The translations under genes were made by a program, and so were the position numbers. Under the pieces are notes generated by a model. The model was given only the letters and a program-made list of their open reading frames with translations. It was not told the DNA's origin and made no database searches. 16,427 nt of DNA from Actinomycetes bacterium (GTDB lineage: Bacteria > Actinomycetota > Actinomycetes > Actinomycetales > Actinomycetaceae), in the NCBI GenBank assembly GCA_023387755.1, contig JAEWHO010000079.1, forward strand, positions 1-16,427. Reading direction: 5' to 3'. Of the stretch, positions 6,382-13,104 are shown piece by piece (within the stretch, counting starts at the first letter, position 1; every line of letters begins with the position of its first letter).

Positions 6382-8924
6382 TTTTCTATCCCGACCTGCT
6401 GGATTTTCTCGGCCCGCTGGCGGCCGTCAAAGGCCTCCCGCACCATCCGCAATAGCGCTGCCGGGGCATCTGCGTGTTCGGCAAGCCAGGCCTCCGCTAA
6501 CTCGGTGCCCCGCCCGTAACCGGCGACCCGCGGGAAGACAGAGCCCACCAGAAGCTGTGCCATATGCCCAGAGCGTTCCTGCCACAGTGAGGTGAGCGCC
6601 GCAAAATAGGGCTCCACATAGGGTTCCACTAGCTCAGGATTCTGCCAGGAGCGGGCGAAGAAACCGACAATGGTGGCGCGCAGTTCGTCATTGGATAGAG
6701 TCGTATCTTCCATGATCGCGGTGAAGGCTTCCTGTTTGGCGGCTGCCGTCGGCACGGATGCCCAGGCGGCACACTCTTCCTGCCCGCCCGTCAGGGACGG
6801 GTCCGCCGCCCTGCGCGCCTGAATCTCATCGGCCCCGGCGGCGCCTGTGGCAACGAGCCCGCGCAGTAGCGTCCACTGCAAGGAATCATCGAGCACGAGT
6901 CCCTCAATACTGCCGCGGTAGATTTCACCGAGAGCATGGATCTGATCCGGGCTGTACGCGAATTGCGCGAACTCCTGGGCATACAGCAGCTGCTCATCGG
7001 AACCCGCCGGAGCACTGGTAAGTAGCTGATAGAGCTGGGCAGCGTAGCTTTCAACGACCTCGGCGCGCTCGTTCAGGGTGGTGTAGGTAGTAGCCGCGGT
7101 GCGGATCTGGCCGAGGAGGCCATAGCGCACACTGGGCACCATACCCGGAGCGGACAATGCCGCCGCTGCGAGCTCCACGAACAGCCGTCCGGGCAGCAGG
7201 CCATCACGCAACATATCCCATGCCGCCCCCAGCAGGACGGCGAGTGCGCGCGAATCCTCCACCAGGGAGGTATCGATCTGAGCGAGCTGCTCGCGCGGCA
7301 GACGAATCTTCGTGTAGGCCAGATCTTCGTCGTTGACCAGTACGAAACCGTGCTCACTCAGGCGCACTCCAGCCAGGTCCGGTACAGCGGTGCGGGCTTC
7401 GGTCACGTCCAGTTCAGCCCGCGCGATGCGTGTGAGGACGCCATCGCGTAGGTCATAGGCTCCAACCGTCATGCGGTGCGGCCGTAAGGACGAACCGCGG
7501 AAGGACTCCTGCACGATCGCGGCTTGAGCGATCGTGCCGTCGTCGTCGGACTCAATCTCCATCCGTGCAATGGTGAGCCCAGCTTCTTCCAACCACACTT
7601 TCGACCACGCCTGCAGGTCCCGGCCGGAGGCCTGCTCCAGTGCGGAGAGGAAGTCAGGCAGTTCAGTATTGCCCCACTCATGGGCCTTAAAGTAGGCGCG
7701 CACCCCGGCGAAGAACTCCTCGCGGCCCACATAGGCTACGAGTGCGCGCAGCACGGCAGCGCCCTTGGCGTAGGTGATGCCGTCAAAGTTCACTTCCACG
7801 TCCTCCAGATCGTTGATCTCGGCGACGATTGGGTGGGTGGAGGGCAATTGGTCCTGCATATAGGCCCAGGCTTTTTCCGCGAAAGCGAAGGTGGTCCAGG
7901 CGTCGTCCCAGCGGGTAGCTTCTGCGCAGGAGAGAGTACACATGAACTCGGCAAACGACTCATTCAGCCACAGGTCATTCCACCATTTCATAGTGACCAG
8001 GTCGCCAAACCACATGTGGGCGAGTTCGTGCAGAATCGTGACGGCGCGGCGTTCCACCATATATTCAGCGGGCTTGGAGGTGAAGACGTACTGGTCGCGG
8101 TAGGTGACGCAGCCGGCATTCTCCATCGCGCCCGCGTTGTACTCCGGCACGAAAAGCTGATCGTATTTTGTGAACGGGTAGGGGCGGTCGAAGGCTTCCT
8201 CGTAAAAGGCGAAACCACGCCGAGTAATATCGAAGATTTCCTCAGCATCGAGGTGCTGAGCAATGGAGGCACGGCAAAATACTCCAAGATCAATGGTGCG
8301 GCCGTCACTACTGGTCAGCGTGGAGCGTTCCTCATGATAGGGCCCGGCCACGAGCGCCGTAATGTAAGTGGAGATTGGTGACGTGGGGGCGAAATGCCAG
8401 GTACGGGTGGCATCCTCGGCCACGATATCGGTCGTGGGTTCATTGGAAATGACTGACCACTGCGCCGGGGCGGTAACGTGGAACGTGAAGCGAGACTTCA
8501 AGTCCGGCTGCTCGAAGCAGGCGTAGACCCGCCGCGCGTCCGGCACCTCGAACTGGGTGTAGAGGTAGGCATTGCCGTCGGCAGGATCAACGAAGCGGTG
8601 CATCCCTTCCCCGGTATTGGTGTAGCGGCAGGTGGCGCTAATAACCAGGTGATTGTCCTGCTCGAGGTTCGGCAGGGGAATGCGGTGGTCCTGGAAAGAA
8701 TCCGTAGGCAGCTCCTGGCCGTTCAACTCCACTAACTGCACACTGTCCGCGATGAGATCAATGAAGGTATTAGCCCCCGCCTGGGCAGAGAAATCAATCG
8801 TGGTAGTGGATTGGAAAGTGGAGTCAGAATTGGCCAGGTTTAGCACGATATCGTAGCCGTGCACCTGCGAGATAATGGCTGCGCGCTCCTGCGCTTCACT
8901 GCGCGTGAGATTCTTACCGGGCAT
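6378..8924 (-). CDS. pepN: Aminopeptidase N (M1 zinc metallopeptidase)
   Basis: A cytosolic zinc aminopeptidase that removes N-terminal residues from peptides. At 848 residues it is the usual size for the actinobacterial M1 type. Landmarks are the substrate-anchoring GAMEN at 265-269, the zinc motif HELAH at 299-303 and the third ligand Glu322 in WLNESF, exactly 18 residues after the second His. A C-terminal helical domain (about 510-848) follows. Two ATG codons sit side by side at 8927 and 8924. AGGAGG at 8929-8934 leaves only one base before the first but four before the second, so ATG 8924 is chosen. The frame stays open to 8990, but that extension lies upstream of the Shine-Dalgarno. The TAA stop shares bases with the EIIA TAG stop (6378-6381), a convergent overlap. 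It is divergent from the Rv2466c-like gene, matching the M. tuberculosis arrangement as I recall it. Confidence 0.97.
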   Translation of the reverse strand: MPGKNLTRSEAQERAAIISQVHGYDIVLNLANSDSTFQSTTTIDFSAQAGANTFIDLIADSVQLVELNGQELPTDSFQDHRIPLPNLEQDNHLVISATCRYTNTGEGMHRFVDPADGNAYLYTQFEVPDARRVYACFEQPDLKSRFTFHVTAPAQWSVISNEPTTDIVAEDATRTWHFAPTSPISTYITALVAGPYHEERSTLTSSDGRTIDLGVFCRASIAQHLDAEEIFDITRRGFAFYEEAFDRPYPFTKYDQLFVPEYNAGAMENAGCVTYRDQYVFTSKPAEYMVERRAVTILHELAHMWFGDLVTMKWWNDLWLNESFAEFMCTLSCAEATRWDDAWTTFAFAEKAWAYMQDQLPSTHPIVAEINDLEDVEVNFDGITYAKGAAVLRALVAYVGREEFFAGVRAYFKAHEWGNTELPDFLSALEQASGRDLQAWSKVWLEEAGLTIARMEIESDDDGTIAQAAIVQESFRGSSLRPHRMTVGAYDLRDGVLTRIARAELDVTEARTAVPDLAGVRLSEHGFVLVNDEDLAYTKIRLPREQLAQIDTSLVEDSRALAVLLGAAWDMLRDGLLPGRLFVELAAAALSAPGMVPSVRYGLLGQIRTAATTYTTLNERAEVVESYAAQLYQLLTSAPAGSDEQLLYAQEFAQFAYSPDQIHALGEIYRGSIEGLVLDDSLQWTLLRGLVATGAAGADEIQARRAADPSLTGGQEECAAWASVPTAAAKQEAFTAIMEDTTLSNDELRATIVGFFARSWQNPELVEPYVEPYFAALTSLWQERSGHMAQLLVGSVFPRVAGYGRGTELAEAWLAEHADAPAALLRMVREAFDGRQRAEKIQQVGIEN

Positions 8925-8928
8925 CATG

Positions 8929-8934
8929 CCTCCT
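8929..8934 (-). promoter_or_regulatory. Ribosome binding site of pepN
   Basis: Perfect AGGAGG on the minus strand. Its spacing (one base to ATG 8927, four to ATG 8924) favours the second of the two tandem ATGs. Confidence 0.75.
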
Positions 8935-8956
8935 ATACGTCGGTTATCGCTTCTCG

Positions 8957-8986
8957 ATAGTTTCACTCCAAGGCGAGCAGAGTCAA
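8957..8986 (-). promoter_or_regulatory. Candidate pepN promoter
   Basis: TTGACT at 8986-8981 is a good -35 box. AACTAT at 8962-8957 follows after 18 bp as a poor -10 (three of six consensus positions). It would give a leader of roughly 25-30 bases that includes the AGGAGG. Judged by eye only. Confidence 0.3.
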
Positions 8987-9004
8987 TCACGGTTCCCGGT
9001 TTTA

Positions 9005-9019
9005 GGGCCGCTCTGGCCC
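9005..9019. other. Small inverted repeat in the pepN / Rv2466c-like divergent gap
   Basis: GGGCC-GCTCT-GGCCC is a five-pair stem, followed by CCGGCAGCCGG and TTTT. It lies about 60 bases upstream of the plus-strand gene and could be a leader hairpin or chance GC-rich pairing. I looked for a SigH-like GGAA...GTT promoter in this gap, because Rv2466c is SigH-controlled in M. tuberculosis, and did not see one. Confidence 0.25.
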
Positions 9020-9081
9020 CCGGCAGCCGGACTTTTCACGGCCCGGTTTCCTGACGGCCTCAGATAGGGAAGAATGGGGGC

Positions 9082-9675
9082 ATGACTAGCGTTGATTTCT
9101 GGTTTGATCCCACCTGCCCTTGGGCCTGGATGACCTCTCGTTGGCTCACTGAGGTCGCCGCCGAGCGAGACCTCGACATTCACTGGCATATACTCTCCCT
9201 CGCCGTACTGAACGAAGGCCGCGAGCTCGATCCTGACTATCGCGAAAAGATCGATAAAACCTGGCCAACAGCCCGCGTTATCGCGGCCCTGGGGGATGAT
9301 AACGACGCCGTCGCTCGCCTCTACACCGCTCTCGGGGAACGGATCCACCTCCAGCAGCGTACCGATGCTGAGGAGATCATCCGTGAGGCACTGGCCGAAT
9401 GTGACCTACCGGCCGAGCTAGCCGAGGTGACCTCCGGCGAGACAGTGGATGAGGCGATGCGCGCGTCCACTCGCCGCGCACTAGAGCTGGTGGGGGACGA
9501 CGTCGGCGTCCCGGTCATTGCAATTGACGACGTCGCTTTCTTCGGCCCGGTCGTCTCACCCGCACCCCACGGTGAGGAGGCGCTCCGTCTCTGGGATGGC
9601 TGCGTCGCGGTTGCCTCCGTCCCCGGATTCTTTGAGTTGAAGCGCTCGCGGAACGTCGGGCCGATCTTCGAATAG
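9082..9675 (+). CDS. Rv2466c-like thioredoxin-fold oxidoreductase (DsbA family)
   Basis: A 197-residue soluble protein of the DsbA-like thioredoxin superfamily. It resembles M. tuberculosis Rv2466c, a mycothiol-dependent reductase that activates some nitro prodrugs. Matching features, from memory of that sequence, are DFWFDPTCPWAWMTSRW at 5-21, LYTALGERIH at 81-90, VPVIAIDDVAFFGPV near 143-157 and a C-terminal FFELKR. The length is also similar. Rv2466c has a CPWC active site; here it is CPWA, with Cys12 but Ala15 in place of the resolving cysteine. A monothiol mechanism with mycothiol or another low-molecular thiol is therefore inferred. The start is ATG 9082, with AGGGAAGA upstream; GGGGG immediately before the ATG is too close to serve. 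It is divergent from pepN and convergent with the M13 peptidase. Family is firm, substrate unknown. Confidence 0.9.
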   Translation: MTSVDFWFDPTCPWAWMTSRWLTEVAAERDLDIHWHILSLAVLNEGRELDPDYREKIDKTWPTARVIAALGDDNDAVARLYTALGERIHLQQRTDAEEIIREALAECDLPAELAEVTSGETVDEAMRASTRRALELVGDDVGVPVIAIDDVAFFGPVVSPAPHGEEALRLWDGCVAVASVPGFFELKRSRNVGPIFE

Positions 9676-9680
9676 AAGAC

Positions 9681-9705
9681 CGATCAGCGAATCGAAGGCT
9701 GATCG
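9681..9705. terminator. Hairpin between the Rv2466c-like gene and the M13 peptidase gene
   Basis: Perfect 8-bp inverted repeat CGATCAGC (9681-9688) / GCTGATCG (9698-9705) with a 9-base loop, in the 59-bp gap between two convergent stops. On the minus strand it is followed by GTCTTCTATT, which is T-rich, so it fits better as the peptidase gene's terminator. No T-tract follows on the plus strand. Confidence 0.5.
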
Positions 9706-9734
9706 TCGAATACCGGCCCGACGGAGCAGCATTA

Positions 9735-11696
9735 CTACCAGATTGTTACGCGCTTATCTGGGTCCAGCCACATACCATCGCCCTCGCGTACATCGAAGGC
9801 GTCGTAGAAGGCGTCCATATTGCGCGGTACCCCGTTACAGCGGAATTCGCAGGGGGAGTGTGGGTCGATGGTCACTTGCTGAATAATCGCCTCATCGCGC
9901 GATTTTTCCCGCCAAATGGTAGCCCAGGAGTAGAAGATTTGCTGCAGTGGGCTGGGGGCGCCGTTGACGCTCTCGGTGAGGCTCTTGCCCTGTTTGTCCA
10001 AAGCAATTCGCAGCGCCTTGAGCCCGATAGTCAGGCCCCCGAGGTCACCGATATTCTCTCCGATCGTCAACGCACCGTTTACGTGATGCGGCGTATCGGC
10101 TGGGAGCTGGGAGGGGACGAAGGCGTCATACTGTTCGATCAGCGAGGCGGTGCGCTTCTTAAACTCCTCCCGGTCCTCATCGGTCCACCAGTTCGACACC
10201 TGCCCGCGCCCGTCAAATAGCGAACCTTGATCGTCAAATCCGTGCCCGATTTCGTGTCCGATCACCGCGCCGATCCCGCCATAGTTGGTGGCCTCATCGG
10301 CGTCAATATCGAAGAAGGGCGCCTGTAAAATCGCGGCCGGGAAAACGATCTCGTTCATTATCGGGTGATAGTAGGCGTTTACCGTCTGCGGCGTCATGAA
10401 CCACTCGTCGCGGTCGATGGGCCCACCGAGTTTTGCCAGTTGCCGCGCGGTATTAAACCGGCGCGAATTCGCGATCGCGCCCACCAGATCACCGGCCGGA
10501 ATGTCCAAGGCGCTGTAGTCCCGCCACCGGTTCGGATAGCCGACCTTCGGTCGGAAGGAGGCCAGCTTCTCCAGGGCCTTCTGCCTGGTCTGCGGGGTCA
10601 TCCACTCCAGCGTGGAGATGGACTGGTGGTAGGCCTCAATCAGGTTCGCGACCAGCTCATCCATGGCCGCCTTATGGGTGGGCGGGAAATGCTCGGCCAC
10701 ATAGAGTTTGCCCACGGCCTCCCCAAGGGCACCTTCTACCACGCCAACCCCGCGCTTCCATCGTTCACGCAATTCGGTAGCGCCCGTGAGGGTACGGCCG
10801 TACATCGAGAAGTTCTCCTCCACGATCGCGGCAGGTAGGTAGGGCGCCAGGCTATGCAGCATATGCCAGCCAGCCCACAGCTTCAGGTCAGCTAGCTCGG
10901 TAGCCTCCCACACGCGGGAGAGATTCTCGCAGAACTCCGGAACCATACAGATCAGTACGTCCAGGTGGTGCGGTTGCAGCCCGGCGGCCTCAGTCCACTG
11001 CGGTAGCGGGAAGTGACCGTACAGGTCGGTGAGTTCAGCAAAAGTGACCGGGTTATTCGCGGCCTCAATATCGCGGGCCGCCACCCGATCCCGGTGGCCT
11101 TTAGCGATGGCGGTTTCTACCGCCATAATCTGTGCGGCGGCCTGCTGCGCCGTGCGTTCATCTGTCAGCGCAGGCAACAGCTCGCCCAGCTCCACCATGC
11201 GCTCCAGATGCTTCAGGTAGGCGGTGCGGATCTGCGCGTGTGCCTCGGCGTGATAGTAGGACTCATCGGGCAGAGCGATCCCGGCTTGAGAAAAGTAGAG
11301 GGCGTAGCGGTCGGGGTCATTCATATCCGCTTCCACACCCAGATCGACGACGGCGGGGCCGCCTTGCGGTGCCAGGCGGCCCAGCTCCATCGCTAGGTCC
11401 TTCTTACTGGTAGCCCGGGCGATTCCAGCCAAGGCAGTGTGGAGCGGGGCTAGGCCGAGCGATTCGATAGTGGCAGTATCCATGAATGCGGCGTAGAGGC
11501 GACCAATCTTGCCGGCCTCGCCGTCGTCGTCAGGATTGCACCCCTCGATAATGGCGCGCACATGTTCTTCGGCTTGGTCTCGTAATTGGTTGAAAGCGCC
11601 GTCGCTGGCGCGGTCGGCAGGAATCTCGTGGGTCTCCAGCCATTCACCGTTGATTGCTTTAAAGAGATCGTCTTGAATTCGCACAGGCGTAGTCAT
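9735..11696 (-). CDS. pepO: M13 family zinc metallopeptidase (Zmp1 / PepO / neprilysin type)
   Basis: A zinc endopeptidase of the neprilysin family, 653 residues. Numbered from ATG 11696, it shows NAYY at 440-443, NEIVFPAAILQAPFFD at 448-463, the zinc motif HEIGH at 481-485 in VIGHEIGHGFDDQG, the third ligand Glu547 with Asp551 in GENIGDLGGL, and CEFRCNGVPRN close to the C-terminus. These stretches agree closely with mycobacterial Zmp1 as I remember it. There is no signal peptide or N-terminal membrane segment after MTTPVRIQDDLF, so it is either cytosolic or exported by a non-classical route. The frame extends to 11792, but those 32 residues do not resemble the family and run across the rpiB promoter region, so ATG 11696 is chosen despite a weak Shine-Dalgarno. 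It sits between the Rv2466c-like gene and rpiB and is divergent from rpiB. Confidence 0.95.
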   Translation of the reverse strand: MTTPVRIQDDLFKAINGEWLETHEIPADRASDGAFNQLRDQAEEHVRAIIEGCNPDDDGEAGKIGRLYAAFMDTATIESLGLAPLHTALAGIARATSKKDLAMELGRLAPQGGPAVVDLGVEADMNDPDRYALYFSQAGIALPDESYYHAEAHAQIRTAYLKHLERMVELGELLPALTDERTAQQAAAQIMAVETAIAKGHRDRVAARDIEAANNPVTFAELTDLYGHFPLPQWTEAAGLQPHHLDVLICMVPEFCENLSRVWEATELADLKLWAGWHMLHSLAPYLPAAIVEENFSMYGRTLTGATELRERWKRGVGVVEGALGEAVGKLYVAEHFPPTHKAAMDELVANLIEAYHQSISTLEWMTPQTRQKALEKLASFRPKVGYPNRWRDYSALDIPAGDLVGAIANSRRFNTARQLAKLGGPIDRDEWFMTPQTVNAYYHPIMNEIVFPAAILQAPFFDIDADEATNYGGIGAVIGHEIGHGFDDQGSLFDGRGQVSNWWTDEDREEFKKRTASLIEQYDAFVPSQLPADTPHHVNGALTIGENIGDLGGLTIGLKALRIALDKQGKSLTESVNGAPSPLQQIFYSWATIWREKSRDEAIIQQVTIDPHSPCEFRCNGVPRNMDAFYDAFDVREGDGMWLDPDKRVTIW

Positions 11697-11802
11697 GACA
11701 CCCAGCATACCGTGGATCGTCCAGCGTTGAAGGGCACGATTGTGGCTGACAAAGGCCAGGAATTGGCACGGAAACTTTAAAAAAACCGGCACAATAAGAG
11801 AT
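11697..11802. promoter_or_regulatory. Divergent gap between the M13 peptidase gene and rpiB
   Basis: This 106-bp gap has an AT-rich stretch at 11771-11786 (GAAACTTTAAAAAAAC) that stands out from the GC-rich surroundings. TTGGCA at 11763-11768 and ACAATA at 11791-11796 look like promoter elements but are 22 bp apart, too far for a standard pair. A promoter for rpiB must lie here or nearby; I cannot place it with confidence. Confidence 0.3.
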
Positions 11803-12258
11803 ATGCGAATCCATATTGCTACCGACCATGCCGGTTTTGAGTTGAAGAATGAACTTGCGGACTATCTGCGTTCTCAGGGACACGAGGTTACCGACCACGG
11901 TGCCCACGAATATGACGCCCTCGATGACTATCCCGCCTTTTGTATCGAGTGCGGCCAGGGTGTGGTGGCTGATCCCGGATCCCTCGGGATCGTGATCGGC
12001 GGTTCCGGCAACGGCGAGCAGATCGCAGCGAATAAGGTGCCGGGGGTGCGTGCGGCACTGGTGTGGAATCATGACACTGCCGTTCTAGCCCGCCAACACA
12101 ATGACGCCAACGTGATCTCTATCGGCGCTCGCCAACACTCCCGCGGAGAAGTGATCGAGTTAATCGAGGCGTTTTTGGCAGAACCTTTCAGCGGTGATGA
12201 CCGCCACCAGCGGCGCATCGACCAGATCGGTGAGTACGAAAAGACTGACCGCAATTAG
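11803..12258 (+). CDS. rpiB: Ribose-5-phosphate isomerase B
   Basis: Interconverts ribose 5-phosphate and ribulose 5-phosphate in the pentose phosphate pathway. The protein is 151 residues with the RpiB/LacAB signatures IATDHAGFELK at 5-15, IGGSGNGEQIAANK at 65-78 and ARQHNDANVISIGAR at 96-110. It carries Glu72 in NGEQ, where E. coli RpiB has its catalytic Cys65. This is the Glu-type active site known from M. tuberculosis RpiB (Rv2465c) and supports an actinobacterial origin. The start is ATG 11803 with a weak purine-rich AAGAGA just upstream. The frame is open further upstream to 11740, but those residues are not RpiB-like. A strong hairpin follows 15 bp after the stop. Divergent from the M13 peptidase gene and convergent with the membrane-protein gene. 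Confidence 0.96.
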   Translation: MRIHIATDHAGFELKNELADYLRSQGHEVTDHGAHEYDALDDYPAFCIECGQGVVADPGSLGIVIGGSGNGEQIAANKVPGVRAALVWNHDTAVLARQHNDANVISIGARQHSRGEVIELIEAFLAEPFSGDDRHQRRIDQIGEYEKTDRN

Positions 12259-12273
12259 ACAGAACGACGCAGC

Positions 12274-12301
12274 AAGGGCGCACCCCGCGGGGTGCGCCCT
12301 T
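12274..12301. terminator. Bidirectional terminator after rpiB
   Basis: Perfect 28-bp palindrome: AAGGGCGCACCCCG (12274-12287) followed directly by its reverse complement (12288-12301). The RNA would form a stem of about 12 pairs with a four-base CGCG-type turn. The plus strand ends CCCTTATT and the minus strand ends CCCTTGCT, so each strand has a short T-tail, with the plus side richer. It lies in the 70-bp gap between the convergent stops of rpiB and the membrane-protein gene and can serve both. Confidence 0.85.
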
Positions 12302-12328
12302 ATTAGTGTGCTGCGCCGCACGTAAGTT

Positions 12329-13009
12329 TTATACTCGCTTCACGAGCAGGAGCGTGAGCATGATCTGGGCGGGAATGGCCACGATAATGAGCCACGGTAA
12401 CCAGGCGAGCGCCACGATCCACACTCCGAGCATGACGGGGGCCAAGAAATACGTCAGCAGTGACCATGGGAGGTTAGGCGTTGTATGAGCGATGCCGGAG
12501 CGGATCAGCTCACCGGCATCCCCTTGCGAACGCAGCAGAGCAAACCAGCTAACGGTCTGGATGACCGCCAAGACTCCCGCAGCCAGTAGCCAACCCGCCA
12601 CCACGCAGACAGCTACCCCGCTGATGCGCGGCCCCTGCGGGGCCAACCCGCCTACCCAGCGGCCTTCACTGCGAGCAACCACCACTAGGGCGCTGATGAC
12701 TAGCACGGTGGCGGCTGCAATTGCCGATGCTATACGAACCCGCATTGCCACTGACGTTTGGGATAGGTCCCGCCCCCGGCGTACCCAGGTACCCACCATC
12801 GTGCCTAGACTGGTGGCAGCCGCATAGGTGAGCAGCCCCCACCCTAGAAGAACCGGCATTGCCTTAACCGGTGTGATGATAAACGCGATAATCGTCACGG
12901 TGAGCGCAGCTGCCACCTCAATCGTGAGCAGGAGGCGAGCATGGCGTTCAGCCTGCGCGATCGCGGCGGGCAGCTCGTCGGGGCCGTGGGAGCAGTTCTG
13001 GCATGACAT
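12329..13009 (-). CDS. Six-helix integral membrane protein, function unknown
   Basis: A 226-residue hydrophobic protein I cannot assign to a named family. Predicted membrane segments by eye lie at about 26-46, 50-74, 92-112, 129-157, 182-200 and 203-222. The soluble N-terminus begins MSCQNCSHGPDE, with a CxxC pair (Cys3, Cys6) that could bind a metal or be incidental. A basic loop (VRRGRD, 76-81) follows helix 2, and the C-terminus ends with KRV. The only start in range is ATG 13009, with AGGAG at 13011-13015 just one base upstream; this spacing is tighter than usual. It is convergent with rpiB, sharing its terminator, and divergent from the nei gene across 95 bp. Inserted between two genes that, as I recall, are adjacent in mycobacteria. 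Possible roles such as a small transporter or a membrane stress protein are guesses. Confidence 0.8.
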   Translation of the reverse strand: MSCQNCSHGPDELPAAIAQAERHARLLLTIEVAAALTVTIIAFIITPVKAMPVLLGWGLLTYAAATSLGTMVGTWVRRGRDLSQTSVAMRVRIASAIAAATVLVISALVVVARSEGRWVGGLAPQGPRISGVAVCVVAGWLLAAGVLAVIQTVSWFALLRSQGDAGELIRSGIAHTTPNLPWSLLTYFLAPVMLGVWIVALAWLPWLIIVAIPAQIMLTLLLVKRV

Positions 13010-13104
13010 ACTCCTAGTCTGGCAACGATTACCGCGGCGGCCAAGTTAGCGCAGCCCATACCGTTAGGGCAGCAGGCTACGTATGCGGACGGAAAGGAAG
13101 AAGA

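Noticed and set aside
7524..8381. Plus-strand open frame of 285 codons inside pepN
   Set aside because: Antisense to the conserved pepN core (HELAH and GAMEN regions). No recognisable domain and no credible ribosome binding site.
8925..8990. Longer pepN N-terminus starting at 8990
   Set aside because: It would place the perfect AGGAGG inside the gene, and the extra residues are not family-like.
11697..11792. Extended M13 peptidase start at 11792, giving a hydrophobic N-terminus that could look like a signal peptide
   Set aside because: The extension (starting PVFLKFPCQFLAF) overlaps the divergent rpiB control region. Family similarity begins at MTTPVRIQDDLF.
11740..11802. Extended rpiB start at 11740
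   Set aside because: The 21 extra residues are not RpiB-like and cover the AT-rich promoter-like stretch. The conserved N-terminus begins at ATG 11803.
12492..12827. Plus-strand open frame (111 codons) opposite the membrane protein
   Set aside because: Thr/Arg/Ala-rich composition with no hydrophobic segments or motif. The minus-strand frame has coherent membrane helices and a start with AGGAG.
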